From NCBI RefSeq assembly GCF_014529935.1, contig NZ_JACVFC010000001.1:1240001-1304000 (forward strand): a stretch of DNA of 64,000 bases, given 5' to 3'. This document shows positions 1 to 7,812 of the stretch, one piece after another (the first letter of the stretch is position 1; each line of letters starts with the position of its first letter). This DNA comes from Chitinophaga qingshengii (GTDB taxonomy: Bacteria; Bacteroidota; Bacteroidia; Chitinophagales; Chitinophagaceae). The notes under the pieces are model-generated. The model made no database searches. It was given only the letters and a program-made list of their open reading frames with translations, and was not told the origin of the DNA. Both the position numbers and the translations under genes were made by a program.

Positions 1-263
1 GTGATCTGCAGACACAGTTCACGGGTAGGGCACAGGATCAGTCCTTGTGGTTTGTTGATTTTCAGGTCCAGTTGCTGCAGCAATGGTAAGCCAAAAGCAG
101 CGGTTTTACCGGTGCCCGTCTGGGCCAGTCCCACAAAATCGCGGTCTCCGCTTAACAGAACGGGAATAGCCTGTTCCTGGATCGGTGTTGGGGAAACGAA
201 ACCCAGGTCCGTAATTCCCTTCAAAATAGGCTCTTGTAAGCCCAGTGATTCAAATGTTGTCAT
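1..263 (-). CDS. DEAD-box RNA helicase, N-terminal 87 residues (runs off the window)
   Basis: The minus strand reads from an ATG at 263..261 to the window edge without a stop. Seen: a Q-motif region ([11 protein letters not shown], residues 21-31), the Walker A motif AQTGTGKT (47-54) and motif Ia PTREL (79-83). These are the ordered N-terminal signatures of ATP-dependent DEAD-box RNA helicases, which unwind short RNA duplexes in ribosome assembly or mRNA decay. The short N-terminus before the Q motif resembles RhlE/CshA-like members, but the missing C-terminal half prevents subfamily assignment. The DEAD box and the helicase C domain lie outside the window. Confidence 0.9.
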   Translation of the reverse strand, partial: MTTFESLGLQEPILKGITDLGFVSPTPIQEQAIPVLLSGDRDFVGLAQTGTGKTAAFGLPLLQQLDLKINKPQGLILCPTRELCLQI

Positions 264-342
264 TGATTTGCATTAATCGGGCTCCGTCGGGAGCCATGTA
301 AGGCCCTACGCCTGCGGGCGGCGGGCTGTTTGAAATATTTTC

Positions 343-1650
343 CTATACTAATTCACCTTCGAGATCGTAATCAAACGCTTTGGTGATACGTACATTCACA
401 AAATCGCCGGGTTTGAGGCGTTTAGAGGTATTGATAATCACTTCATTGTCCACTTCCACAGAGTCGAACTCCGTACGGGCCAGGTATCTGCCGGCCTCTT
501 TTTTGTCAACGATGACCTTCAATACTTTACCTACTCTTTCCTGGTTTTTTTCCAGGGAGATTTCCTGCTGTACTTCCATGATCTCCTGTGCTCTTCTTTC
601 TTTTTCTTCAGCGGGGATATTGTCTTCCAGGGCATAAGCACTGGTACCTTCTTCATGGCTGTAGGTAAATACGCCTACCCTGTCAAAACGCATTCTTTCG
701 AGGAAACCTTTCAGTTCTTCCACGTCGTCTTCCGTTTCACCGGGGAAACCGGCAATAAGGGTGGTACGGAGACAGATACCGGGTACTTTGGCGCGGATCT
801 GGTGTACCAGCTCCTCGATGTCTTCACGGGTAATCTGCCGTTTCATGGCTTTGAGCATGGCATTGGAAGCGTGCTGCAAAGGCATGTCCAGGTAATTGCA
901 GATGTTCGGAAACTCGTTCATCACATCCAGCACTTCCATGGGGAATTTGGTTGGATAAGCGTAGTGCAGGCGTATCCATTCCAGGCCTTCCACACCTGCC
1001 AGTGCGCGCATCAGGTCGGCCAGGCGACGCTCTTTATACAGGTCCAGACCGTAATAGGTCAGTTCCTGTGCTATGAGCATGATTTCCTTCACACCGGAGC
1101 GGACCAGTTTCTCTGCTTCTTTTACCAGCTCTTCGATAGGGCGGGATACGTGTCCGCCGCGCATCAACGGGATGGCACAGAAGGAGCAGGTACGGTTACA
1201 ACCCTCTGCAATCTTCAGGTATGCATAGTGGGAAGGAGTGCTGAGCAAACGTTCGCCTATCAGCTCGGATTTGTAATCGGCGTCAAATTTTTTCAGCAGC
1301 AAAGGCAGTTCCATGGTGCCAAACCAGGCATCCACACCGCCAATCTCTGATTCCAGATCACCACGATAACGCTCGCTCAGACAGCCGGTTACATATACTT
1401 TGTCCAGCTTGCCGCGTTGCTTCAGCTCTACCTGTTCGAGGATGGTGTTGATGGATTCTTCTTTCGCTTTGTCGATAAAACCGCAGGTGTTGACCACCAC
1501 GATATTATGGTCTCTTTTGGTGCTTTCGTGCACAACATCGACCTCATTGGCCAGCAGTTGCCCGCTCAGCACTTCTGAGTCAACCATGTTCTTCGAACAA
1601 CCAAGCGTAATAATGTTAACCTTGTCTTTCTTTAAAGTTTTCGTCTTCAA
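343..1650 (-). CDS. rimO: Ribosomal protein S12 methylthiotransferase RimO
   Basis: Radical SAM methylthiotransferase that methylthiolates an aspartate of ribosomal protein S12. From a TTG at 1650 the product is 435 aa, beginning MKTKTLKKDK. The UPF0004 domain has Cys18 (LGCSKN), Cys56 and Cys90 for the auxiliary cluster. The radical SAM motif CNRTCSFC supplies Cys151/155/158, and a TRAM-like domain follows at about 375-435. The frame stays open to a GTG at 1722 (459 aa), but the extra 24 residues (MSVCLRGGSGSVSK...) look like translated intergenic DNA, and the family N-terminus aligns at the TTG. A TAnnTTTG-type -7 element lies at 1791..1798. The family is certain; the start is probable. Confidence 0.93.
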   Translation of the reverse strand: MKTKTLKKDKVNIITLGCSKNMVDSEVLSGQLLANEVDVVHESTKRDHNIVVVNTCGFIDKAKEESINTILEQVELKQRGKLDKVYVTGCLSERYRGDLESEIGGVDAWFGTMELPLLLKKFDADYKSELIGERLLSTPSHYAYLKIAEGCNRTCSFCAIPLMRGGHVSRPIEELVKEAEKLVRSGVKEIMLIAQELTYYGLDLYKERRLADLMRALAGVEGLEWIRLHYAYPTKFPMEVLDVMNEFPNICNYLDMPLQHASNAMLKAMKRQITREDIEELVHQIRAKVPGICLRTTLIAGFPGETEDDVEELKGFLERMRFDRVGVFTYSHEEGTSAYALEDNIPAEEKERRAQEIMEVQQEISLEKNQERVGKVLKVIVDKKEAGRYLARTEFDSVEVDNEVIINTSKRLKPGDFVNVRITKAFDYDLEGELV

Positions 1651-1790
1651 GGGCGAATGTTTTAGAGCATGCAGCCAGTATTTACTGACCGACCCGCTAC
1701 CGCCACGAAGACACACAGACACTAATTGAATAAAACAGCAGACTTACTGTACGTGACTTTGAGCCTTAGTGGGGGTTGAGTAAGGAAGTG

Positions 1791-1798
1791 CAAAGGTA
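1791..1798 (-). promoter_or_regulatory. Bacteroidota-type -7 element upstream of rimO
   Basis: On the minus strand the sequence is TACCTTTG, an exact match to the TAnnTTTG -7 consensus of the Bacteroidota primary sigma factor. I see no clear TTTG -33 box about 20 bases upstream. It would give rimO a leader of roughly 130 nt if the TTG at 1650 is the start. Confidence 0.45.
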
Positions 1799-1821
1799 GG
1801 GAATTATTTGATTACTTGGAC

Positions 1822-1890
1822 ATTTTGTCATTTGATTATTGAATTTACGGGTATGGAGCGTCCGAAAATGCAATAATCAAATGACAAAAT
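1822..1890. repeat. Perfect 20-bp inverted repeat between the cupin-8 gene and rimO
   Basis: The arms at 1822..1841 and 1871..1890 are exact reverse complements (ATTTTGTCATTTGATTATTG and its complement) with a 29-base loop. It begins right after the stop of the minus-strand cupin gene and can form a 20-bp stem in either transcript. There is no U-tract typical of a simple terminator. It belongs to a set of long AT-rich intergenic palindromes scattered through this window. Confidence 0.8.
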
Positions 1891-1892
1891 AA

Positions 1893-2777
1893 TTATATAG
1901 CTAAATTTGCCAGCGCCTTGTCCGCCCGCTCTTTAGCCAGTTCACGCTTTTTATGGTACCACCATTGCGGCGCCAGTTTAATCAGGATGTTGTTCATGCC
2001 CCGCAGCCCTACTATATGGTACAGGCCGTTCAGTTTACCGGCGAGGGAGGCGTCCAGGGCACGCAAACTCATGGCGAAACCACTGTCCATATATTCCATA
2101 TGATGCCAGTACCCGGCCGGCATAAACAGGGTATCTCCATGGTTGAGAACGGTGGTAAGCCCTTTGGCTTTCCTTAAAGCAGGGAAATGTTCTTCGTCGA
2201 GTTTTTCGTGCCAGTTGACGAAAGAAGCGGCACTTTCTACCGTAAAAGGCATGCGGTAGATAAAAGGGGATTGTTTGTTTTCCAGCAGCAGTACCCGCTT
2301 ACGGCCCAGGAACTGGGTATGGAAGATATGCGACATATCGATGTCGTAATGCATATGCGCCACCGACCCGGCCCCGCCCACAAACAGCATGGGGTATTTT
2401 TTCAGGAAACCTTTGGCTAACTGGTCCGGCCAGACAATGTCCTGCGCCAGCTGCGGGGCATGTTGGAAAATGTTGAAAAGGAATATACGCAATTGTACCG
2501 GCCCTTTCCGCACCATATCAATGTACTCTCCGAATGTAATGTAATCATCTGCCCCGTTCACCAAAGTGTTGGCATTAGCACGTTCATTGTTGTAAACGCC
2601 GACCCGCTTGTCGCCTACGATACTTTTAAAGTAGTCCCAGGTCCATTCTGTGAAAGCTGGCCATTGTTTACTCAGCCCTGCTGCTGAGATGACAACTGGT
2701 TTACGGGGTAAGTAATAATTTTTGCGAAACTCCTCAGGTGTGATATCGTCAACTCGGTCTATGTTGTTTATGATCAT
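1893..2777 (-). CDS. JmjC/cupin-8 family Fe(II)/2-oxoglutarate oxygenase-like protein
   Basis: 294 aa. The central cupin region carries an iron-binding HxD pair (His143, Asp145 in HMHYDIDMSH) and a distal His in MPAGYWHHME (His225 or His226), the facial triad of JmjC-like hydroxylases. Known members hydroxylate protein side chains, including ribosomal proteins in bacteria (for example YcfD on L16), but the substrate here cannot be read from sequence. It lies between ftsY and rimO, near rpmB and rpmG, so a target in the translation apparatus is a reasonable inference only. A family-level call of cupin-like domain protein is secure. Confidence 0.85.
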   Translation of the reverse strand: MIINNIDRVDDITPEEFRKNYYLPRKPVVISAAGLSKQWPAFTEWTWDYFKSIVGDKRVGVYNNERANANTLVNGADDYITFGEYIDMVRKGPVQLRIFLFNIFQHAPQLAQDIVWPDQLAKGFLKKYPMLFVGGAGSVAHMHYDIDMSHIFHTQFLGRKRVLLLENKQSPFIYRMPFTVESAASFVNWHEKLDEEHFPALRKAKGLTTVLNHGDTLFMPAGYWHHMEYMDSGFAMSLRALDASLAGKLNGLYHIVGLRGMNNILIKLAPQWWYHKKRELAKERADKALANLAI

Positions 2778-2878
2778 AACTACGAATTGTTAAGTAGGAT
2801 TACAAAAAAATACTATAAATCAAATGTAACAAATGCAGACTTATAAACAGACAAATTGTGAAAGAGCGAAAACGTGGC

Positions 2879-2913
2879 CAAAAAAAATCCGGGCTTTATT
2901 TGACAGCCCGGAT
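2879..2913 (-). terminator. Intrinsic terminator after ftsY
   Basis: Stem ATCCGGGCT/AGCCCGGAT (2887..2895 with 2905..2913) followed on the minus strand by a run of T residues. It lies about 75 bases past the ftsY stop and before the cupin-8 gene, so it separates the two transcription units. Confidence 0.85.
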
Positions 2914-2988
2914 ATGCTACTTATTTAAAGTAAAAATCTAAGTGGGCGTGATTCAAATTTCAAAACAACACACACAAAACTATATCAA

Positions 2989-3951
2989 TCAATCATTTAC
3001 GCTAAAGAGCGTTTCTACAAACGCTTCTTTATCAAATACTTGTAAATCTTCCATTTTTTCCCCGATACCAATATATTTTACCGGGATTTTAAACTGGTTA
3101 GCAATAGCCAATACCACGCCACCTTTAGCGGTGCCATCCAGTTTGGTGATGGCCAGGGCGGTAACTTCGGTAGCAGCAGTGAACTGACGGGCCTGTTCCA
3201 CGGCATTTTGCCCGGTAGAGCCATCCAGTACCAGCAGCACTTCATGGGGAGCATCCGGAATCACTTTTTTCATGACCCGCTTAATCTTACCCAGTTCGTC
3301 CATCAGGTGGGCTTTGTTATGCAAACGACCGGCGGTATCCACAATGATCACATCCACATCGCGGGCAGCGCCGCTTTGCACGGTATCAAAAGCTACCGCA
3401 CCAGGGTCGGAACCCATTTGTTGTTTCACGATGGGTACGTCAGCGCGTTCACTCCAGATAGTGAGCTGGTCTACCGCAGCGGCGCGGAAAGTATCCGCAG
3501 CGCCCAGTAATACTGATTTACCGGCTTTTTTGAAGTTATGGGCGAGTTTACCGATGGTGGTTGTCTTCCCTACTCCATTGACGCCTACCACCATGATCAC
3601 ATAAGGTTTTTTACCGGCTGGTACATCGAATTCGCGGAATCCGCTATCGGGCGCATCCACGAGAATAGCTGCAATTTCTTCCTTCAGTAGCCTGTTCAAC
3701 TCACTGGTTCCCAGATATTTATCTTTCGCTACCCTTTGTTCTATCCTGTCAATGATTTTTACCGTCGTATCAACGCCCACATCGGCAGAAACCAGGGCTT
3801 CTTCCAGGTTGTCCAGTACTTCGGTATCTACGGTTGACTTACCCGCGATGGCACGTCCTATCTTACTGAGAAAGCTTTCTTTGGTTTTCTGTAACCCCTG
3901 ATCAAGGCTTTCTTTCTTCTCCCTGGAAAATAGTTTGTTGAAAAAGCTCAT
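2989..3951 (-). CDS. ftsY: Signal recognition particle receptor FtsY
   Basis: 320-aa SRP-type GTPase that docks ribosome-nascent-chain-SRP complexes at the inner membrane. It has an N domain (about 20-100) and a G domain with P-loop GVNGVGKTTT (123-132), a DTAAFRA-like G2 segment (AADTFRAAA), DTAGR and TKLDG motifs. The acidic A domain of E. coli FtsY is missing: only about 20 residues precede the N domain, as is usual outside Enterobacteria. It lies downstream of the rpmB-rpmG-DUF4295 cluster but is separated from it by a terminator hairpin, so it probably has its own promoter in 3952..4134. Confidence 0.97.
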   Translation of the reverse strand: MSFFNKLFSREKKESLDQGLQKTKESFLSKIGRAIAGKSTVDTEVLDNLEEALVSADVGVDTTVKIIDRIEQRVAKDKYLGTSELNRLLKEEIAAILVDAPDSGFREFDVPAGKKPYVIMVVGVNGVGKTTTIGKLAHNFKKAGKSVLLGAADTFRAAAVDQLTIWSERADVPIVKQQMGSDPGAVAFDTVQSGAARDVDVIIVDTAGRLHNKAHLMDELGKIKRVMKKVIPDAPHEVLLVLDGSTGQNAVEQARQFTAATEVTALAITKLDGTAKGGVVLAIANQFKIPVKYIGIGEKMEDLQVFDKEAFVETLFSVND

Positions 3952-4134
3952 AGTTAGTTTAATTGGGCTGGAATTTCCTTGATTCCATTATCTGCATTAT
4001 CCGGGTGCTGGCAGGCAGCATTCGAACTGTTCCAAACAGGCTGCTAAAATACAGCTTTTGTGTTAACAATCGCACCCAGGGGGATAAAGAGACAAACTTA
4101 TGGTAATAATGAGGGTTTCGACCGGTTACAACAC

Positions 4135-4164
4135 AAAAAGCTGTCCTTTAACGGGACAGCTTTT
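4135..4164 (-). terminator. Intrinsic terminator after the DUF4295 gene
   Basis: Stem AAAAGCTGTCC/GGACAGCTTTT (arms 4137..4147 and 4153..4164) with a 5-6 base loop, followed on the minus strand by TTTTTGTGTT. It ends the rpmB-rpmG-DUF4295 transcript 23 bases after the last stop codon. Confidence 0.88.
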
Positions 4165-4186
4165 CAGTATTATTAGTAAAGCCGAA

Positions 4187-4360
4187 TTACTTTTGATTAA
4201 TGTGCTCTTGAACTTTGTCCTTGTGCACGATTGCTTCTTTGAAAGTATATGCACCGGTTTTAGGAGAACGTACCGCTCTGATTACCTTAGTCCACACTTT
4301 AGATTCAGCTGCTGCCTTAGCATCTTTTACTTTCGAGTTCTTTGAAGCTGCTTTTGCCAT
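4187..4360 (-). CDS. DUF4295 family small basic protein
   Basis: 57 aa from the ATG at 4360 (MAKAASKNSK...). An upstream in-frame ATG at 4399 would add 13 unlike residues and is less likely. Lys-rich, no membrane segment. DUF4295 proteins are Bacteroidota-specific and almost always encoded directly after rpmB and rpmG, which suggests a ribosome-associated protein, but no function is established that I can name. It is the last gene of the cluster before a terminator. Confidence 0.88.
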   Translation of the reverse strand: MAKAASKNSKVKDAKAAAESKVWTKVIRAVRSPKTGAYTFKEAIVHKDKVQEHINQK

Positions 4361-4430
4361 TGTATTATTGTTTTTATGGTCTAATGGCGTTATGGCCATC
4401 CAGAACAGCCATTCACCATTTCACAATTAC

Positions 4431-4613
4431 TTATTTAATTTCTTTGTGTACAGTCACTTTCCTGAGAATAGGATTGTACTTTTTCAACTCCAGACGTTCA
4501 GGAGTATTCTTTTTGTTCTTGTTGGAGATATAACGGGAAGTTCCGGGCTGACCAGAAGTTTTATGTTCTGTACATTCCAGAATTACCTGTACTCTATTAC
4601 CTTTTTTTGCCAT
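4431..4613 (-). CDS. rpmG: 50S ribosomal protein L33
   Basis: 60 aa, the normal length of L33. Starts [10 protein letters not shown] and carries the conserved core [21 protein letters not shown] in slightly variant form. It has a single cysteine (Cys14), so it is the zinc-independent C-minus form. It lies 30 bases after rpmB and is cotranscribed with it. Confidence 0.97.
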   Translation of the reverse strand: MAKKGNRVQVILECTEHKTSGQPGTSRYISNKNKKNTPERLELKKYNPILRKVTVHKEIK

Positions 4614-4643
4614 TTTGTATACAAATTAAGTGAGTCCTGAGAA

Positions 4644-4880
4644 TTAGATTTCCGTACCAGCTGCACGCAATTCTTTGACTACTGCATACAAACCTCTTTT
4701 GTTGATGGTTCTTAAACCGTCAGCAGATACCTTTAAAGATATCCATTTGTCTTCTTCCGCGAGGAAAAAGCGCTTTTTCTGCAGGTTGGGCAGAAACCTT
4801 CTCTTTGTCTTAATGTTGGAGAAGGAAACATGGTGACCTGTAATCGGCTTCTTTCCTGTCACCTGACATACTCTTGCCAT
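4644..4880 (-). CDS. rpmB: 50S ribosomal protein L28
   Basis: 78 aa, starting [12 protein letters not shown] with the family core [19 protein letters not shown]. Only one Cys, so no zinc ribbon. It is the first gene of the rpmB-rpmG-DUF4295 unit and has a well-formed Bacteroidota promoter immediately upstream (4902..4933). Confidence 0.97.
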   Translation of the reverse strand: MARVCQVTGKKPITGHHVSFSNIKTKRRFLPNLQKKRFFLAEEDKWISLKVSADGLRTINKRGLYAVVKELRAAGTEI

Positions 4881-4901
4881 GATTTAAAAAATTTAGGAAT
4901 G

Positions 4902-4933
4902 CAAAAATCCAATTTTTTTATGGAATTTGCAAA
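4902..4933 (-). promoter_or_regulatory. Promoter of the rpmB-rpmG cluster
   Basis: On the minus strand: -33 element TTTG (4930..4933), a 20-base spacer, then GATTTTTG (4902..4909), one base from the TAnnTTTG -7 consensus. The rpmB ATG is 21 bases downstream, giving a very short leader. This is the best-formed promoter in the window and supports use of the Bacteroidota primary sigma signals here. Confidence 0.7.
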
Positions 4934-5085
4934 TATTATTAGATGAATTTATTCACAATCCCTCTAAATCCGTTTAATCCCAGGTATCTGCCCGACTGGC
5001 AAATACCATACAAACTATTGATAATCAATGGCTGCAGGACGAATTTACATCTGTCCGAATGAGGTCGATATTTTTTATATAAATT

Positions 5086-5673
5086 TTATAACAATACGAC
5101 CAGACTACGCAGTACCGCCCCTAAACGAACAGCTTCCAGTACGCGGAGCTGTTCAGTACCTTGTTTCAGGACTGCTTCTTCATGCGAAGTTACGCACATT
5201 TCGCATCCGTTGAGCGCAGATACCACGAGGCTCAGCAATTCGAAAAATTCTTTGCCGATTACCGGGTTGGCCATAATGCTCATCCGGATACCTGCCGGAG
5301 TGGCGGTATAAAACTCCTTGTTCACGAAGTGACGGAAACGGTAAAACACGTTATTGGCACTCATCAGGGAGGTACAGCTGATTACTTCAGCAATTTCTTT
5401 TTCAGTAGCGCCTTCTGCGGTAGCCAGCTTCCCGAAGGAAGCCTGCAGCACCGGATGTTTGTCATTCACCGCTACGGCTACGCCAATCAGGTAAGCTTCT
5501 TTTTTATTCAGGGTACCCGCATTCAGGGCATTGGTAACATTGATCTTCAGATCTTTCAGATAACGCGCATCGGCATTTACAAGGGACTGCAGGCTGGCGG
5601 AGGGGGTGGTGCCTGCCAGACCGACTGCTTCCAGCAGCTGCACGGCCGTGTCCTGGTTAGTGGTTGCGAACAT
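5086..5673 (-). CDS. AhpD/carboxymuconolactone decarboxylase-family peroxidase partner
   Basis: 195 aa, all-helical. The active-site motif NGCEMCVTSHEEAV gives Cys157, Cys160 and His164, the CxxC...H arrangement of AhpD-type alkyl hydroperoxidases and carboxymuconolactone decarboxylase-family reductases. Placed 72 bases downstream of a 2-Cys peroxiredoxin gene, it probably recycles that peroxiredoxin, as AhpD does for AhpC in mycobacteria. A 13-bp hairpin lies between the two genes. An earlier CTS motif (Cys100) is not part of the catalytic pair. Confidence 0.88.
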   Translation of the reverse strand: MFATTNQDTAVQLLEAVGLAGTTPSASLQSLVNADARYLKDLKINVTNALNAGTLNKKEAYLIGVAVAVNDKHPVLQASFGKLATAEGATEKEIAEVISCTSLMSANNVFYRFRHFVNKEFYTATPAGIRMSIMANPVIGKEFFELLSLVVSALNGCEMCVTSHEEAVLKQGTEQLRVLEAVRLGAVLRSLVVLL

Positions 5674-5695
5674 AAGTTGTATGCTTTATTTAAAA

Positions 5696-5725
5696 CAAAG
5701 CAGCAAAGTTCTCTTTGCTGCTTTG
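5696..5725 (-). terminator. Perfect 13-bp hairpin between peroxiredoxin and AhpD-like genes
   Basis: CAAAGCAGCAAAG (5696..5708) pairs exactly with 5713..5725 around a 4-base loop. On the minus strand it is followed by TTTTAAAT, a weak U-tract. It could be a partial terminator or mRNA stabiliser that sets the ratio of the two proteins. Confidence 0.55.
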
Positions 5726-5745
5726 CGGATCGTTATACGAATAAA

Positions 5746-6300
5746 TTAAACTGCGAGGGTAGCTTCGCCTTTGTTCCAGTTGCAAGGGCACAGCTCATCT
5801 GTTTGCAGTGCATCCAGTACACGCAGTACTTCTTTCACGCTACGGCCCACAGACAGGTCGTACAGGGATACCCAACGTACAATGCCCTGAGGATCTACGA
5901 TATAGGTAGCACGGTAAGCCACTTTTTCGTTCGCTTCCAGGATACCCAGCTCATCTGCCAGAGATTTGGAGGTGTCAGCCAGCATCGGGAATTTCAGATC
6001 GCGCAGATCTTCGTGATCTCTTCTCCAGGCAGCGTGTACAAACTCGCTGTCGGTAGATGCACCGATCAGGATAGCATCACGGTCAACGAAATCCTGCGCG
6101 TGTTTGTTGAATTCAGCGATTTCAGTAGGACAAACGAAAGTAAAATCTTTGGGCCACCAGAACATTACCATCCATTTACCGGAAGCTTTCAGCTCTTCGG
6201 AAGACAACTCATAAAATTCTTTACCTTTTTCGATGGAAACAACTGCCGTTTTTTTGAATTCGGGAAACTCTGACCCTACGGATAAAATAACATTTTTCAT
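5746..6300 (-). CDS. AhpC/TSA-type peroxiredoxin
   Basis: 184 aa thioredoxin-fold peroxidase that reduces H2O2 and organic peroxides. The peroxidatic Cys57 lies in FTFVCPTE. The resolving cysteine is in LCPCNWNKGE (Cys171 and/or Cys173) near the C-terminus, typical of 2-Cys AhpC enzymes. Other conserved parts are the WWPKDFTF loop and Arg in YRATYIVDPQG. It is the first gene of a two-gene unit with the AhpD-like reductase. The 276-base upstream region (6301..6576) shows no gene, and I see no OxyR-like site I would defend. Confidence 0.95.
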   Translation of the reverse strand: MKNVILSVGSEFPEFKKTAVVSIEKGKEFYELSSEELKASGKWMVMFWWPKDFTFVCPTEIAEFNKHAQDFVDRDAILIGASTDSEFVHAAWRRDHEDLRDLKFPMLADTSKSLADELGILEANEKVAYRATYIVDPQGIVRWVSLYDLSVGRSVKEVLRVLDALQTDELCPCNWNKGEATLAV

Positions 6301-6576
6301 AATTCTATTCGATTTTTGATTTATAGTTCAAGGTTCTGTTTCAATTTACCGGCGCAAAGATCACTTTACCTTCATTATTAATCAAATAGATTTTTAAAAT
6401 GTGACATTGAGTTTGTCTATATATGTACCTTTTAGCAGACACAGGAAGGATGTCCGCACCCTTTTGCCTTATAAATAAAAATATTCTCCCGGACTTAACA
6501 TTTTAATGCTATTTCTGTAACTTTTTGGCACGTTATTTAGTTATATAAGCAGAGATTTTTTTAAACTAACAACAGC

Positions 6577-6702
6577 ATGGAAATGAAAAAAAAATACGTA
6601 TTACTGGTGATTATAACGATTGGACTAGCTTTGATTCCGTTTATTAAAAACAGCATCATCAAACAGGATGAATTTGACGCTACCAAAGATCTGTTCATCT
6701 AG
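6577..6702 (+). CDS. Small single-span membrane peptide (41 aa)
   Basis: ATG at 6577 (or 6583) to TAG at 6702. The product starts MEMKKKYVLLVIITIGLALI: a Lys-rich N-terminus, one hydrophobic helix (about 7-24) and a short polar tail KQDEFDATKDLFI. It is convergent with the beta-lactamase-like gene and divergent from the peroxiredoxin gene. No family is recognised. The positive-inside helix and clean stop argue for a real small gene, but its size means it could be chance. Confidence 0.45.
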   Translation: MEMKKKYVLLVIITIGLALIPFIKNSIIKQDEFDATKDLFI

Positions 6703-6727
6703 TGTTTAGCCGGTCCCATTGTGCCGA

Positions 6728-7633
6728 TCAAAACTGCCCCGAGCCGGGGTCGGGCTTCCATTTGCTGTTTGGTTCGTAATGCTGCCATATTGCACCCCCT
6801 ACTTTCCTTAACAGTTCCCACGCCTCGTTATCCCGGTCCCAACGCTGATCAGCGTTGTTTTTTGTGATGATGCAATACACATAGTCGCCGTGCGGCGCAT
6901 TTACCAGGATTACTTCTGACCTTGACGCATCCACTGCCCCGTTTTTGGACGCAGTCCGGATATCCGGAGGCACCATCCGTAAGCCTTCCGAATCCCAGAA
7001 ATTGCGGGTAAGATTACGATACATCCGTTCACTCGCCGCACGGCTCACCACTTCCCCCTTATAAATCCGTTCCATCAGCGTAGCCATCTCCCGTGGCGTC
7101 GTTTGCCCCCATCCATATATTTCCCAGATAGACTGCCTTCCCGGTGTCCTGGAATTCACCCGCGTATCCTTAAATCCATTGGCTTCCAGCCAGGCATTGA
7201 TCTGTGCCCCTCCCCCGGCCAACGACTGTAGCCATAAACTAGCCGTATTGTCACTCATCGTCAGCATCAGCATCATCACTTTATCCAGCGTGATCTGCTG
7301 CCCGTCTTTAAAAGCGCCCAGAATATCGTCCCCGGGATATAACAGGGTGTCGCGGTAGGTCAGCAACTGCCGGTATTGCAGTTTTCCCTGCCGTAACTGG
7401 TCAAAAATTCCGGCCTGTATGGTCATTTTAACCATACTCGCCGTGGGAAACACGCTGTCGGCATTAATAGCTACCGTGTTGCCGGTCTTTAGATGATGTA
7501 CATATACACCCGCCACACCATGATGCGCCGCCAGTAATGGCGCGAGTATGTTATACAGTTTTCTGTCAGTCTGCTGCGCGGCAACCGGTTGTAAAACCAC
7601 TACCAGCAACAGGAGAAGGAATATCTTTTGCAT
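6728..7633 (-). CDS. Class A beta-lactamase-related serine hydrolase
   Basis: 301 aa from the ATG at 7633. Signal peptide MQKIFLLLLLVVVLQPVAAQ (1-20). Penicillin-binding fold motifs: SxxK = Ser66-Met-Val-Lys69, SDN = 127-129. The third motif, normally KTG/KSG, reads KNG (SKNGAV). An open frame extends to 7789 but would include the bshB1 terminator, so the internal ATG with the signal peptide is chosen. Beta-lactamase activity is possible; many such Bacteroidota enzymes are uncharacterised periplasmic hydrolases. The altered KTG box makes classical lactamase activity uncertain. Confidence 0.85.
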   Translation of the reverse strand: MQKIFLLLLLVVVLQPVAAQQTDRKLYNILAPLLAAHHGVAGVYVHHLKTGNTVAINADSVFPTASMVKMTIQAGIFDQLRQGKLQYRQLLTYRDTLLYPGDDILGAFKDGQQITLDKVMMLMLTMSDNTASLWLQSLAGGGAQINAWLEANGFKDTRVNSRTPGRQSIWEIYGWGQTTPREMATLMERIYKGEVVSRAASERMYRNLTRNFWDSEGLRMVPPDIRTASKNGAVDASRSEVILVNAPHGDYVYCIITKNNADQRWDRDNEAWELLRKVGGAIWQHYEPNSKWKPDPGSGQF

Positions 7634-7710
7634 GTTGGTTGAATTGCTCCGGCTCCGGGGCCGGACGTGAAGAAATACGAAACCCTCCATCACTCCCCTA
7701 TCCAATATAA

Positions 7711-7742
7711 AACAAAACCCCGGGCGCTGCAAAGGCCCGGGG
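7711..7742 (-). terminator. Intrinsic terminator after bshB1
   Basis: GC-rich stem GCCCCGGGC/GCCCGGGGT (7717..7725 with 7735..7742) with a 9-base loop, then TTTTGTTTTA on the minus strand. It lies between the bshB1 stop and the signal-peptide start of the beta-lactamase-like gene. Confidence 0.85.
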
Positions 7743-7812
7743 CGATATTTTTGGCGGTATACTGACGTATTGGCGTAACCGTTAGCCAATGACGTATATC
7801 CGGCAACGTGAA

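Noticed and set aside
5161-6273. A 370-codon open frame on the plus strand across the peroxiredoxin and AhpD-like genes
   Set aside because: It lies wholly opposite two well-supported genes, spans their gap and shows no domain. It is the antisense shadow of a coding strand with few stop codons.
7634-7789. A 52-residue N-terminal extension of the beta-lactamase-like protein
   Set aside because: It contains the bshB1 terminator stem and precedes a normal signal peptide, so it is intergenic DNA.
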